Of a stretch of DNA of 64,000 nucleotides, positions 18,044 through 26,978 are shown piece after piece. The stretch comes from an uncultured Pseudomonas sp. (GTDB lineage: Bacteria; Pseudomonadota; Gammaproteobacteria; Pseudomonadales; Pseudomonadaceae). A model generated the notes under the pieces. The model worked only from the letters and a program-made list of their open reading frames with translations. It was not told the DNA's origin and made no database searches. The DNA lies in assembly GCF_946885885.1 (NCBI RefSeq), contig NZ_CAMPHN010000002.1:36732-100731 (forward strand). Direction: 5' to 3'. Both the position numbers and the translations under genes were made by a program. The first letter of the stretch is position 1. Each line of letters begins with the position of its first letter.

Positions 18044-21000
18044 ATGGAAGCCTTTATTGAGCAACTCAAGAGCATGGACCGCAACCAGCTGATCCTCACC
18101 GCGGCGCAGCTGAAAAAGGCCAGTCTGCCCGAGCCCATCGCCGTGGTTGGCATCGGCTGCCGCTTCCCCGGCGGCGTGCATGATCCCGCGAGCTTCTGGG
18201 ATCTGGTGGTGGAGGGTCGTGATGCGGTCACCGACTTGGACGATCAGCGCTGGCGCAAGGAGCAATTCTTCAGCCCGCGCCAGGACATGCCAGGGCGCAC
18301 CTACGTCAACCATATGGCCCTGGTCGAAGACCCCGATAGATTCGACGCGGAGCTGTTCGGCATCGGTCGTCAGGAAGCCGAACTCATGGACCCGCAGCAG
18401 CGCTGGCTGCTCGAGGTGAGCTGGCATGCCCTGGAAGATGCGGGCATTGCGCCCACTGGCGTCAAAGGCCAGAGCGGCGGGGTGTTCGTCGGGCTGATGA
18501 ACCACGACTACGAGCAGCTGCAGCACATGCGCGGCGACTTCGACACCATCAGCGGCTACACCGCGGTGGGCAACTCCATGGCCGTCGCGGCGGGGCGCTT
18601 GTCCTATTTCTTCGGCCTGCGTGGCCCCAGCCTGGCACTGGATACGGCTTGCTCGTCGTCGCTGGTCAGCGTGCACCTGGCTTGCCAGGCGCTGCGCAAC
18701 AAGGAATGCGAGTTCGCCCTGGCCGGTGGGGTGAACGCCATTTTGTCGCCGACCACCACCATCGCCGAGTCCAAGGCGCTGATGCTGTCGCCGAGCGGGC
18801 ATTGCCACACCTACGACGCCGCCGCCGACGGTTACGTGCGCGGCGAAGGTTGCGGCATGGTCGTGCTCAAGCGCCTGAGCGACGCGCGCAAGGCCGGCGA
18901 CCGCATTTACGCGGTGATCCGCGGCAGCGCGGTGAACCAGGACGGCAACAGCCAGGGGCTGACCGCGCCCAATGGTCTCAGCCAGCAGGCGGTGATAGGC
19001 GCGGCTTTACGCCAGGCCAACGTCAGTCCGGATGCGGTCGGCTTCGTCGAAACCCACGGCACCGGCACTCCGCTGGGCGACCCCATCGAAATCGGCGCCT
19101 TGCTCGGCAGCTACGGTGCGACGCCGCGTGCGGTGCCATTGCAAGTCAGTACGGTGAAGACCAACTTCGGCCATACCGAATCCGCCGCCGGCATCGCCGG
19201 TCTGATCAAACTGGTGCTGGCGCGTCGGCATGGTGTGGTGCCCAAGCTCAACCGCTTTCAGACCCTCAATCCGCATATCCAGCTCGATGCGAACAAATTG
19301 ACCCTGCCGTTGGAAAATCAACCCTGGCCGGTCGAGGCGCCCTTCGGTGGCGTGAGCTCCTTCGGCTTCAGCGGCACCAACGCCCATATCATTGTCGGCA
19401 GCGCCCCGGCGCCCGCCCAGGACACCAGCGCGCCGCCGGCGCAGTCGGAGTACGATCTGATCTGCCTGTCCGCCCAGCATGCACAACCTTTGCAGGAGCT
19501 GGAGCGGCGCTATGCCGATGAGCTGGCGCAGGCTTCCGATAGCGTCGCGTTGGCGGCGGCCAGTCGTAAGCAGCGTGCTCATCTGAAACAGCGCAGCGCC
19601 TGGGTGATCAAGCAGGGGCGCGTCGTCGACAGCTTCAGCGGCGCGCTGACCAGTCGCGTGCCGCTAACCGCCTGGATGTTTTCCGGGCAGGGCTCCCAGC
19701 ATGCGGGGATGGCGAAAGGGCTCTATGACTATAACCAGGTGTTCCGCGCCACCCTGGACGAATGCGCCGCGCACCTGGACAAGCTGATGCCGCACCCTCT
19801 GTATTCGCTGTTGTGGGGCGAGCACATGGCCCTGTTGGACGATGCCCGCTATACCCAGCCGGCGATTTTTGCGGTGGAAGTCGCCCTGTCGCGTATGTGG
19901 CAGGCGCAGGGGGTGAAACCCGATTACCTGCTGGGACACTCGTTCGGCGAATACGCGGCAGCCTGCCTGGCCGAGGTCTTCAGCCTGGAGGATGGCATTC
20001 GTCTGATCTGGGCGCGCGCCAGCAGCGTCGCCGACCACTGCGAGCGGGGCGGCATGGTGGCCATCAAGGGCGATCTGCAAACCGCGCAGTCCTGGCTGGA
20101 GGATTTCCCGCAGCTGCAACTGGCGGCGATCAATACCGCGAACTCCCATGTGCTCGCCGGGCCTCTGGCGGCAATAGAACAATTGCTCGATGCATTGACT
20201 GAGCAAGGCGTGGGGCACAAACGCCTGAGTGTCAGCCATGCCTTCCACACGCCGATGATGCAGGCCATGCAGGAGTCCTTCCTGGCGGTGGCGAGAACGG
20301 TCGAGTACCGCCGCCCGCGTATTCCCTTCGTCTCCACCATGACCGGCAAGGTCGAGACCGATCTGATCACCACGCCCGAATACTGGGCACAGCACATCCT
20401 CAGTCCCGTGCGCTTCGCCTCGGCGGTCGATACCGCGTTGCAGCAACGGGTCAAGTGCTGGTTCGAAGTCGGCCCTAGCGTGACCTTGAACGCCATGGCC
20501 AGGCAGTGCGTCGAGCAGGAAAGTGAACACACCTGGATCTGGAGCATGAAGGAGGAGGTCGACGACGCACGCTCGCTGTTAAGCGCCATGGCACGGCTCT
20601 ATTGCGCCGGCCACGAGGTCGATCTGAGCGGCCTGGATAGCGGCAGCCCAGCGCGCCAGGTGGACCTGCCCAAATACCCTTTCCGCGATACCCGCTACTG
20701 GTTCGAGGCGGAGCGCAGCTTTGCCTATTCCGCATCCGATGTCGCTCTGCGGGCGGACCGTGCAGCGTCGGTCCAGGCCAGTGAAGAGGAGGATACCGCA
20801 TCGCGTGGACAGCAGCTGGCGGCGACCTTGGCGTCCCTGGACACTGAAGAGCAGTGGCTGACGTTGGTCAATATGACGCGCTCGGCATTGGCGCGGGTAT
20901 TGGAAATCGAGGAAGAAGAAATCCCCCTGGATGCCGATTTGTTCGACCTGGGTATCGACTCCATGAAGGCCCTCGACCTGCGGGCCAGCGTGCAGAAAGA

Positions 21001-21142
21001 ATTGGGTTACGAGTTGTCCGCCACCTTGTTGTTCGATTACCCCAATGTGCTGTCGCTGGTGGACTACATGGGCATCGAGCTGCTCCAGTTGTGGAGCGTG
21101 TCGCCGCTGGCCGAGGAGGCTGAAGCGCTTGCGGAAAACTGA
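18044..21142 (+). CDS. Type I polyketide synthase KS-AT-ACP
   Basis: 1032-residue second PKS. A short N-terminal helix (residues 1-27, possible docking element) leads to KS (about 28-450; Cys203 in TACSSS, HGTGT, KTNFGHTE), AT (about 540-830; Ser633 in GHSFG, HAFH at 732, so malonyl-CoA) and a C-terminal ACP (Ser973 in GIDS). No reductive domain and no thioesterase, so a beta-keto thioester would be left on the ACP for another enzyme to release. ATG 18044 has GAGG 7 bp upstream; ATG 18038 overlapping the PKS1 stop is in frame but has no spacing for an RBS. Last gene of block 1. Confidence 0.92.
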   Translation: MEAFIEQLKSMDRNQLILTAAQLKKASLPEPIAVVGIGCRFPGGVHDPASFWDLVVEGRDAVTDLDDQRWRKEQFFSPRQDMPGRTYVNHMALVEDPDRFDAELFGIGRQEAELMDPQQRWLLEVSWHALEDAGIAPTGVKGQSGGVFVGLMNHDYEQLQHMRGDFDTISGYTAVGNSMAVAAGRLSYFFGLRGPSLALDTACSSSLVSVHLACQALRNKECEFALAGGVNAILSPTTTIAESKALMLSPSGHCHTYDAAADGYVRGEGCGMVVLKRLSDARKAGDRIYAVIRGSAVNQDGNSQGLTAPNGLSQQAVIGAALRQANVSPDAVGFVETHGTGTPLGDPIEIGALLGSYGATPRAVPLQVSTVKTNFGHTESAAGIAGLIKLVLARRHGVVPKLNRFQTLNPHIQLDANKLTLPLENQPWPVEAPFGGVSSFGFSGTNAHIIVGSAPAPAQDTSAPPAQSEYDLICLSAQHAQPLQELERRYADELAQASDSVALAAASRKQRAHLKQRSAWVIKQGRVVDSFSGALTSRVPLTAWMFSGQGSQHAGMAKGLYDYNQVFRATLDECAAHLDKLMPHPLYSLLWGEHMALLDDARYTQPAIFAVEVALSRMWQAQGVKPDYLLGHSFGEYAAACLAEVFSLEDGIRLIWARASSVADHCERGGMVAIKGDLQTAQSWLEDFPQLQLAAINTANSHVLAGPLAAIEQLLDALTEQGVGHKRLSVSHAFHTPMMQAMQESFLAVARTVEYRRPRIPFVSTMTGKVETDLITTPEYWAQHILSPVRFASAVDTALQQRVKCWFEVGPSVTLNAMARQCVEQESEHTWIWSMKEEVDDARSLLSAMARLYCAGHEVDLSGLDSGSPARQVDLPKYPFRDTRYWFEAERSFAYSASDVALRADRAASVQASEEEDTASRGQQLAATLASLDTEEQWLTLVNMTRSALARVLEIEEEEIPLDADLFDLGIDSMKALDLRASVQKELGYELSATLLFDYPNVLSLVDYMGIELLQLWSVSPLAEEAEALAEN

Positions 21143-21177
21143 CCGATAAGCCAATTAGTTGCCAATTTGTTTATGGG

Positions 21178-21191
21178 CGATGCTAGCATCG
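21178..21191. promoter_or_regulatory. 14-bp perfect palindrome upstream of arsR1
   Basis: CGATGCTAGCATCG is a perfect 14-bp palindrome in the 109-bp gap between the second PKS gene and arsR, 14 bp upstream of the putative -35 box. It could be a second regulator site or a weak hairpin; no T-run follows, so it is not a standard terminator. Confidence 0.35.
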
Positions 21192-21204
21192 ATCTCAATA
21201 TATA

Positions 21205-21234
21205 TTGACATGTGCATGTGTGTGCATGAATAAT
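21205..21234 (+). promoter_or_regulatory. Putative promoter and operator of arsR1 / export-tailoring block
   Basis: TTGACA (21205-21210) and AATAAT (21229-21234), spaced by 18 bp, form a good sigma70 promoter 18 bp before the arsR ATG. The spacer contains ACATGTGCATGTGT (21208-21221), matching 12 of 14 bases of the site at 4636-4649 in front of block 1. Overlap of operator and promoter fits ArsR-type autorepression relieved by As(III) or an organoarsenical. Confidence 0.55.
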
Positions 21235-21251
21235 CGATATGGAGAGCCCAT

Positions 21252-21575
21252 ATGAGCGAATTGCACCAGATTTTCGATTCAAAGTTGTTCAAGGTCCTTA
21301 GCGAGCCGGTGCGCATCGACATTCTCAAGGTGTTGGCGCAGCACGGCCAGATGGACATCGCAGAGATCACCGGCTACTTGCCGCAGGATCGCTCCGTGGT
21401 TTCGCGGCACCTCAGCGTCATGCACGACGTGGGGGTGCTGAAGGCGGAAAAGCGCGGCAGGCACATATTTTACGAACTCGACGGGCTGGCAATTTTGCAC
21501 CGTTTGGAAGGCATCGCTAAAGCGATAAGGCATTATTTCGAGAGCTGCTGCCCCGAAGCGCTCAAGGACGAGTAA
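21252..21575 (+). CDS. ArsR/SmtB-family repressor, cluster regulator
   Basis: 107-residue winged-helix repressor: FKVLSEPVRIDILKVL (helices 1-2), recognition helix region DRSVVSRHLSVMHDVGVL, and the wing RGRHIFYEL. It lacks the ELCVCDL arsenite site of classical ArsR but ends with an adjacent Cys pair (Cys99-Cys100, FESCCPE) that could bind trivalent arsenic. Family members dissociate from DNA on metalloid binding. Its position at the head of block 2 and the shared operator-like sites suggest it controls both blocks. RBS GGAGAG lies just before the ATG. Confidence 0.85.
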   Translation: MSELHQIFDSKLFKVLSEPVRIDILKVLAQHGQMDIAEITGYLPQDRSVVSRHLSVMHDVGVLKAEKRGRHIFYELDGLAILHRLEGIAKAIRHYFESCCPEALKDE

Positions 21576-21630
21576 TGGTTTAGCGCCGCCCCAAACGCGC
21601 CAGTTCGTCCTGACAGGCTCAGGAGGACGG

Positions 21631-24024
21631 ATGTTCAACGGACTGGTTGTATTTTCGGTAAAGCGGCCCTGGTGGGTCATTCTCGTATCGCTGATCGTCT
21701 TCGGGCTTTTCGCCAGCCAACTGCCGAAGTTGCAGGTCGATGGCCGGGTCGAGGCGCTGGTTCCCGAGCACAACGCCCATGTGACCCTGCGCAATGAAAT
21801 GGAGAAGGTGTTCGGCGCGGCCGGCTTCATCATTATCAGCGTCAGCGAAGACGAAGTGTTCAGCCAGCCGGTGCTCGCTTCGGCCTACGCGCTAAGCAAG
21901 CAACTGAGCCAATCGCCTCACGTTCGTGAGGTGCATTCGATTTTCTCCAAGCAATATCTCCAGGGCGGTGGCGGTACCTTCGAGGTCGGCCAGATCGTCG
22001 ATGACCCCGACTCCGGGCGCTTCAATCCCGTGCTCATTGAGCAACGCCTGGCGAGCGACCCGGTATACAGCGGCAACCTGCTCAGCCTCGACGGCAAGGG
22101 ATTGGCGTTGCTGGTGGAGTTCAATACCGGCACCGCCGACCAGGTCGCCACCGAACTGGTCGAGCAAGCACTGGAACAGGCTGGCCTGCAAGGACGCTGG
22201 CCGATCGCCGGGCTGGCGGTGATTCAGCATGAAATGAAGCGCTATATGGACCGCGACATGGGGGTGCTGATGCCCCTGTTTCTGGTGGTGCTGGCCGCTT
22301 TGTTGTTCTTGTCTTTCCATACCGCTCGCGGCGTGCTGGTGCCCTTCGCGCCCATCCTGCTGGCGGTGGTGGCGAGCACCGGTTTGATGAGCATGCTGGG
22401 CATCAAGATCACCATGATCACCAATCTGGTGCCCATGCTGATCATCGCGGTGGGCTCGTCCTATTCGATCCACTTCCTGAACGAATACTACCGACAAGTC
22501 GGTATGGCCCCGGAGGCATCCTCGGCGGCGATTCTGCGCGCAACCGGCCAACATATCGGGCCGATCATTCTGTTGGCCGCGGCCACGACCTTTCTCGGTT
22601 TCATCTCCAATATCTTCAATCCGATAGTCGCCATTCGCGATTTCGCCACCACCCTGGGCTTTGCCGTGGTGGTGTTGTGGTTGGCCAACCTGACGCTGCT
22701 GCCGGCCATCGTCAGCCTGCTGAAACCGGTCACGGGCGTACTTAACGGCCACGCCAAGGGCCGCTTCAACCGCCTGCTCGATCGTGTGCTGGAACTGCTG
22801 GGGCACGGTATCGTCAACCGGCGCTGGTGGGTGCTGGGCCTGGGAGCGCTGCTGGTCGGCAGCTCGGCGTACTACCTGCAACAGGTGAAAGTGGAATCGT
22901 CGGGGCTGAGCTTCTTCAAGGAAGACTCGAACCTGGTGCGTTCGTCCCGGGCGATCTCGCAATCATTCGGCGGCGTGGTGGGTTTCAACTTCGTCATCGA
23001 TACCGGCAAGGTGGATGGCGCCAAGGATCCCGCGGTACTGAGCACTTTGGCCGCATTCAAGGATTGGCTGCACAGCGAGTATGGGGACCAGGTCAAGGTA
23101 ACCCTGTCGCTGGCCGACTACATCAAGCAAATGAGCGGTGCCTACAACGGCGACAAGAGCTATCACCGGATTCCCGAATCCGCCGGGGAAGTGGCCCAGT
23201 ACATCGAGATCTTCAGCTGGGGCGCCGACGTGCGTGAAAGCCTGCGCAACGTGGTCGACGAGGACTTCCGCTTGCTCAGCTTCGGCGGCCGCTTCGCCTT
23301 GATCGAATACCCGGACGGCAGCTACCGGGAAGAAAGCCTGCAGAACCAGAAACGCATCATCGATGCCGCCAGCGCCTGGCTGAAGGCGAACTTGCCGGCA
23401 GGGGTGGAAGCCAAGCCCTACGGCGACATCATGATCGTCTCGGATATCAACGACAGCATCATCCGCGGCCAGATCATCTCCGTAGTGTTGGCGCTGATCT
23501 GCGTGCTGGTCGTCACCACCCTGGTATTCCGTTCGCTGCTGGGCGGCATCATCAGCCTGATTCCGGTATCCCTGGCGGTGGTGGTGAACTTCGGTTTCAT
23601 GGGGCTGTTCGGGATTCCGCTGAACATCGCCACCGCGCTGGTCTCGGCGATGGCGATCGGTATCGGCATCGACGACACCATTCATTTCCTGATGACCTTC
23701 CAGCAGCAGGTTCGCCAGCACGGCAATTATCAGCGTGCCTTTGTCGACACCCTGCAGCAAAGCGGCCGGGCGATCATCTACACCTCCCTGGCCTTGATCG
23801 GCGGTTACCTGGTGCTGATGGTCTCGCCCTTCACCCCGATCATCTACTTCGGTGTGTTGAACATCGTCACCATCCTGTTCGCCACGCTCGGCACCTTGCT
23901 GTTGCTGGGGGCGGTGATTCTGGTGCTACAGCCGCGTTTTCTGTTGCGCGGCGCGGCGCTAAGCCAAACGCCGCTGCCGGAGCTGCAGCCGCGCGCCGTT
24001 AAATCCGATGCCCAGGAGGCTTGA
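21631..24024 (+). CDS. MMPL/RND-superfamily lipid-type exporter
   Basis: 797-residue RND-superfamily protein with about 12 transmembrane segments in two repeats: an N-terminal helix, periplasmic loop about 35-205, helices about 210-400, loop about 430-600, helices about 605-780. Two sterol-sensing-like blocks are visible (NLVPMLIIAVGSSYSIHFLNEY and SAMAIGIGIDDTIHFLMTF). Such single-polypeptide RND pumps (MmpL, HpnN and relatives) move lipids or polyketides from the inner membrane and need no separate adaptor. The LolA-like and barrel genes follow within 10 bp, giving a full envelope-crossing route. Predicted to export the PKS-derived product. Confidence 0.85.
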   Translation: MFNGLVVFSVKRPWWVILVSLIVFGLFASQLPKLQVDGRVEALVPEHNAHVTLRNEMEKVFGAAGFIIISVSEDEVFSQPVLASAYALSKQLSQSPHVREVHSIFSKQYLQGGGGTFEVGQIVDDPDSGRFNPVLIEQRLASDPVYSGNLLSLDGKGLALLVEFNTGTADQVATELVEQALEQAGLQGRWPIAGLAVIQHEMKRYMDRDMGVLMPLFLVVLAALLFLSFHTARGVLVPFAPILLAVVASTGLMSMLGIKITMITNLVPMLIIAVGSSYSIHFLNEYYRQVGMAPEASSAAILRATGQHIGPIILLAAATTFLGFISNIFNPIVAIRDFATTLGFAVVVLWLANLTLLPAIVSLLKPVTGVLNGHAKGRFNRLLDRVLELLGHGIVNRRWWVLGLGALLVGSSAYYLQQVKVESSGLSFFKEDSNLVRSSRAISQSFGGVVGFNFVIDTGKVDGAKDPAVLSTLAAFKDWLHSEYGDQVKVTLSLADYIKQMSGAYNGDKSYHRIPESAGEVAQYIEIFSWGADVRESLRNVVDEDFRLLSFGGRFALIEYPDGSYREESLQNQKRIIDAASAWLKANLPAGVEAKPYGDIMIVSDINDSIIRGQIISVVLALICVLVVTTLVFRSLLGGIISLIPVSLAVVVNFGFMGLFGIPLNIATALVSAMAIGIGIDDTIHFLMTFQQQVRQHGNYQRAFVDTLQQSGRAIIYTSLALIGGYLVLMVSPFTPIIYFGVLNIVTILFATLGTLLLLGAVILVLQPRFLLRGAALSQTPLPELQPRAVKSDAQEA

Positions 24025-24027
24025 GCC

Positions 24028-24792
24028 ATGAAAAGCGTTCTCTCCGTATTACTGATGCTCGCACTGCCCGCTGTGGCCAGTGCGCAGGACGCCCGGGAAC
24101 TGATGGACAAGGTCAACAACCGCTATGTCGGCGATGACGCGCTCAGCGAAGTCACCCTCGAGTACACCAGCAAAAGCGGCAGCAGCAAGGAATACCAGCT
24201 GCGCATCTGGAACATCGAGGAAAGCGCCGGCAACAAGACGCTGCTCAAATACACCGCGCCGAACTTCATGCGCGGCAGTGGCGTGCTGGTGCATGGCGAG
24301 GACAAACAAGAGACCTTGCAGTGGTTGTATCTGTCGCAGGCGGCGAAGAAGGAAGCGCGCAAAATCGCCAGTTCCGAGCGCGGTAGGCCACTGTTCGGCA
24401 CCGACATCTTCTACGTGGATATCGAAGCCAAAGCCACTGCGGATTTCACCTACCAACACCTGCGCGATGAAGTGCTCGACGGCATCGCCTCGGTCGTGGT
24501 CCAGGCCGTGCCGAACAAGCCGGACTATCCCTACGAGCGGACGATTTCCTGGGTCGACCCCGAGCGCTTGCTGGAGCTGAAAGTCGAGTACTACCAGGAC
24601 GGCAAATTGCTCAAGACCCTGATCGCCGAACAGACCGAACAGATCGAAGACGTCTGGACCGTGACGCGCTCCAAGGTGGTGAATGCCAAGCAAGGCTCCA
24701 GCACGGTGATGAACATCGACAAGATCGATTACAACCTCGGGTTGCAGGTCGATCAATTCAGCTTCAAGGCGTTAACGGCCAGAGAGATTTGA
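24028..24792 (+). CDS. Outer-membrane lipoprotein-sorting (LolA-like) periplasmic protein
   Basis: 254 residues with a signal peptide (about residues 1-20, ending VASAQ). It resembles the LolA-like 'outer membrane lipoprotein-sorting protein' family often encoded next to MMPL pumps: RELMDKVNNRYVGDDALSE start, LRIWNIEESAGNKTLLKY, and FMRGSGVLVHGED strands of a half-barrel. Predicted to shield a lipid moiety while carrying it across the periplasm. Three bases separate it from the exporter gene. It is not the housekeeping LolA, which is shorter and encoded elsewhere. Confidence 0.8.
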   Translation: MKSVLSVLLMLALPAVASAQDARELMDKVNNRYVGDDALSEVTLEYTSKSGSSKEYQLRIWNIEESAGNKTLLKYTAPNFMRGSGVLVHGEDKQETLQWLYLSQAAKKEARKIASSERGRPLFGTDIFYVDIEAKATADFTYQHLRDEVLDGIASVVVQAVPNKPDYPYERTISWVDPERLLELKVEYYQDGKLLKTLIAEQTEQIEDVWTVTRSKVVNAKQGSSTVMNIDKIDYNLGLQVDQFSFKALTAREI

Positions 24793-24795
24793 TTC

Positions 24796-26055
24796 GTGTC
24801 GATGAGAGAGGGATTGCTCGCACTGCTGTTATCGGCACCTGTATTGGCCAGTGCCGGATGGAATCACACCGGCACCGTCAGTCTGCGCCTGGATGGACGC
24901 GAGGCGGGCGAATCCGCTTTGCTGGGCCGCGCCGCCGTGGAAACCTCGGGCGAACTGTCCGAGCGTTTGACCTTGCAAATGGAAGTCGAAGGCAACGGCG
25001 AAACCTCGGTGGAGGGTGCCAGTGCTGAGCTGCGCACGCTGCTGTTGAACTGGCAGGTACACGACGCCGTGCACCTGTTCGCCGGTTGGCAGCAGCAGGT
25101 ATGGGGGCGGGCCGATGAAGTGAATCCGCTGGATTTCGCCTTCGCCGAGGACACCCGCTGGTATTACCTGGAGCCACGTGCGCAACGCAAATTGTCGCGC
25201 TTGTCCGCCGGCACGCGCATCGAGTGGGGCGATTCCAGCCTGGCGCTGTTTTATTTCCCGGAGTCCTCGCGCAACCACTTGGCCGACGACGATAGCATCT
25301 GGTGCGAGCGGGCCTGCGATTTTGCCGACCCCGATTTTCAGCGTGAGCAATTCGCCGCGTTGGGCTTTGCCGTCAATACCTCCAAGGCATCCGCGCCGCG
25401 GCACGAGTGGGCGGGACGCTTCACCAGTCGCGCGGGCGGGCTGGACTACGGCGCCGCGGTGTATTACGGCACCGACCACCGCCAGCGGGTGGAACGGACA
25501 TTCGTCGCGCCCGGCGTGGTGGCGCTGGAGACCAAGGAATACCAAAGCCTGTCTTATGGTCTCGATGCGGCCTACGCGCTCGGCGATGTCGTGGCCCGCG
25601 CCGAGCTGGCGCGTTACCAGGACGTGAAGCTGTATATCGATCCCGAGTTGCCACGCTATCTGGCCGACGACGACGGCCTGACGGAAACCGATGCGACCGC
25701 GGCGATCCTGTCGTTGGATTACACCGCCCCTGGCGATATTTATCTGAACGTCCAATACCAGGATGTCTGGCTGGGCGAGCCCGAAGACGAGGTGATCCTG
25801 CCGCGGGAGTTGAATCTGGCCACGTTTCAGATCGCCAAAACCTTCTATGAGCCGGAGGTCAAGATCGAATGGACCACGCTTTACGACATAGGCAAAGAAG
25901 GCGGTTTCAGCAAGCTGGAAGCGCGTTGGCAGATGGACATGCAATGGTTGTTATCCGTCGGCTGCCTGGTTTTCGACGGTGAGGACGGTGCCGAGGATTA
26001 CGGCGCCTTTCGAAAAAACAACAGCGTTTATCTAGCGACGCAATATCAATTCTAG
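24796..26055 (+). CDS. Predicted outer-membrane beta-barrel protein
   Basis: 419 residues, function not recognised with certainty. A signal peptide is visible (cleavage after PVLASA). The mature protein is rich in alternating aromatic strands, and the last residues are YLATQYQF with a C-terminal Phe, typical of BAM-assembled barrels. It resembles DUF1302-type proteins often found with MMPL and LolA-like genes. GTG 24796 was chosen for its spacing to AGAGAG; ATG 24802 is the alternative. Likely the outer-membrane station of the export route. Confidence 0.7.
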   Translation: MSMREGLLALLLSAPVLASAGWNHTGTVSLRLDGREAGESALLGRAAVETSGELSERLTLQMEVEGNGETSVEGASAELRTLLLNWQVHDAVHLFAGWQQQVWGRADEVNPLDFAFAEDTRWYYLEPRAQRKLSRLSAGTRIEWGDSSLALFYFPESSRNHLADDDSIWCERACDFADPDFQREQFAALGFAVNTSKASAPRHEWAGRFTSRAGGLDYGAAVYYGTDHRQRVERTFVAPGVVALETKEYQSLSYGLDAAYALGDVVARAELARYQDVKLYIDPELPRYLADDDGLTETDATAAILSLDYTAPGDIYLNVQYQDVWLGEPEDEVILPRELNLATFQIAKTFYEPEVKIEWTTLYDIGKEGGFSKLEARWQMDMQWLLSVGCLVFDGEDGAEDYGAFRKNNSVYLATQYQF

Positions 26056-26064
26056 GGTGGGGTC

Positions 26065-26973
26065 ATGGCCAGTTTATTGTCGAAAGTCTATGTGAAGATG
26101 AAAGAGCTACCGCGCAAGCAATCGGCCCGATTGCTGCCGCTGAAACGCCGTGAACTGCGCGCCGTATTGAAACTGTTCTATGAAGAAGGCTGGGTGGATT
26201 TCACCCTGGCGGATCTGGAGTTCATGTACAACATGAGCCCGGATACCTGCTTCAAGTTCGCCATGGACGATGGCGTGATGATCGGCGTTACCTTCGCGCT
26301 GCTGCTGGATAACGGCGTGTGTTACCCGAATTCCAGCGTGATCGCGGAGAAGTACCGTAACCAGGTCAAGTTTCACGGCGAGGTGCTGAAGTACGCCGAT
26401 GCACTGAAGAAAATCGCCAAGTACGAAATCATGTACGCGGCCCATTGGCTGGTCGACCTGTACAAGGATGGTATGGGGTATCGGCCGGCGGGCAAGATCA
26501 AACGTCTGCTGTTGACCCGCGTGGCTAACGCCAGCGCTGAAACCTTCGAGCCGCTCAATCAGGGCAACCTCGAGCAAATCGCCGAGTTTCTGCAGCCGGT
26601 CTATAACAGCGAGCGCCGCTCCATTCTGCGGCATGCCCTGGAACTGGAGTTCAAGACCGCATGCGTAGTGCGCGACGGCCAAGTCGCAGGCTTCGCCATG
26701 CGCCGCGCCTTGCCCAAATACGACCAGATCGGGCCGGTGGTCAGTGCCGACCCGGCGCTGGCAGCCGCGCTGATCGCCCAGCTGCTCGAGCCCGATAACC
26801 AGCGTCCGGTGATCATCGACGGCGATATCCAGCGCTTGCCCGCCTTGTTACGCCAAGCCGGTATCGACTTTACCGAGAGCGAAGTCGAGATGACCAAAAT
26901 GGTGCGCGGCGACGAATCGTTCCACGAGAACGAAAACATGATCCACGCGATTTACTCCCATTACCTGAGTTGA
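26065..26973 (+). CDS. GNAT-superfamily acyltransferase-like protein
   Basis: 302 residues, resembling two-domain GNAT proteins: an N-terminal region with FTLADLEFMYNMSPDTCFKFAMDDGVMIGVTFALLL and a C-terminal GNAT-like half with ACVVRDGQVAGFAMRR and GPVVSADPALAAALIAQLL (as in Acetyltransf_18-type domains). No signal peptide. In this cluster it could N-acylate an amine such as 2-aminoethylarsonate or accept an acyl chain from a PKS ACP; this is inference. It lies 9 bp after the barrel gene and overlaps the region of the next start. Confidence 0.6.
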   Translation: MASLLSKVYVKMKELPRKQSARLLPLKRRELRAVLKLFYEEGWVDFTLADLEFMYNMSPDTCFKFAMDDGVMIGVTFALLLDNGVCYPNSSVIAEKYRNQVKFHGEVLKYADALKKIAKYEIMYAAHWLVDLYKDGMGYRPAGKIKRLLLTRVANASAETFEPLNQGNLEQIAEFLQPVYNSERRSILRHALELEFKTACVVRDGQVAGFAMRRALPKYDQIGPVVSADPALAAALIAQLLEPDNQRPVIIDGDIQRLPALLRQAGIDFTESEVEMTKMVRGDESFHENENMIHAIYSHYLS

Positions 26974-26978
26974 ATGTC

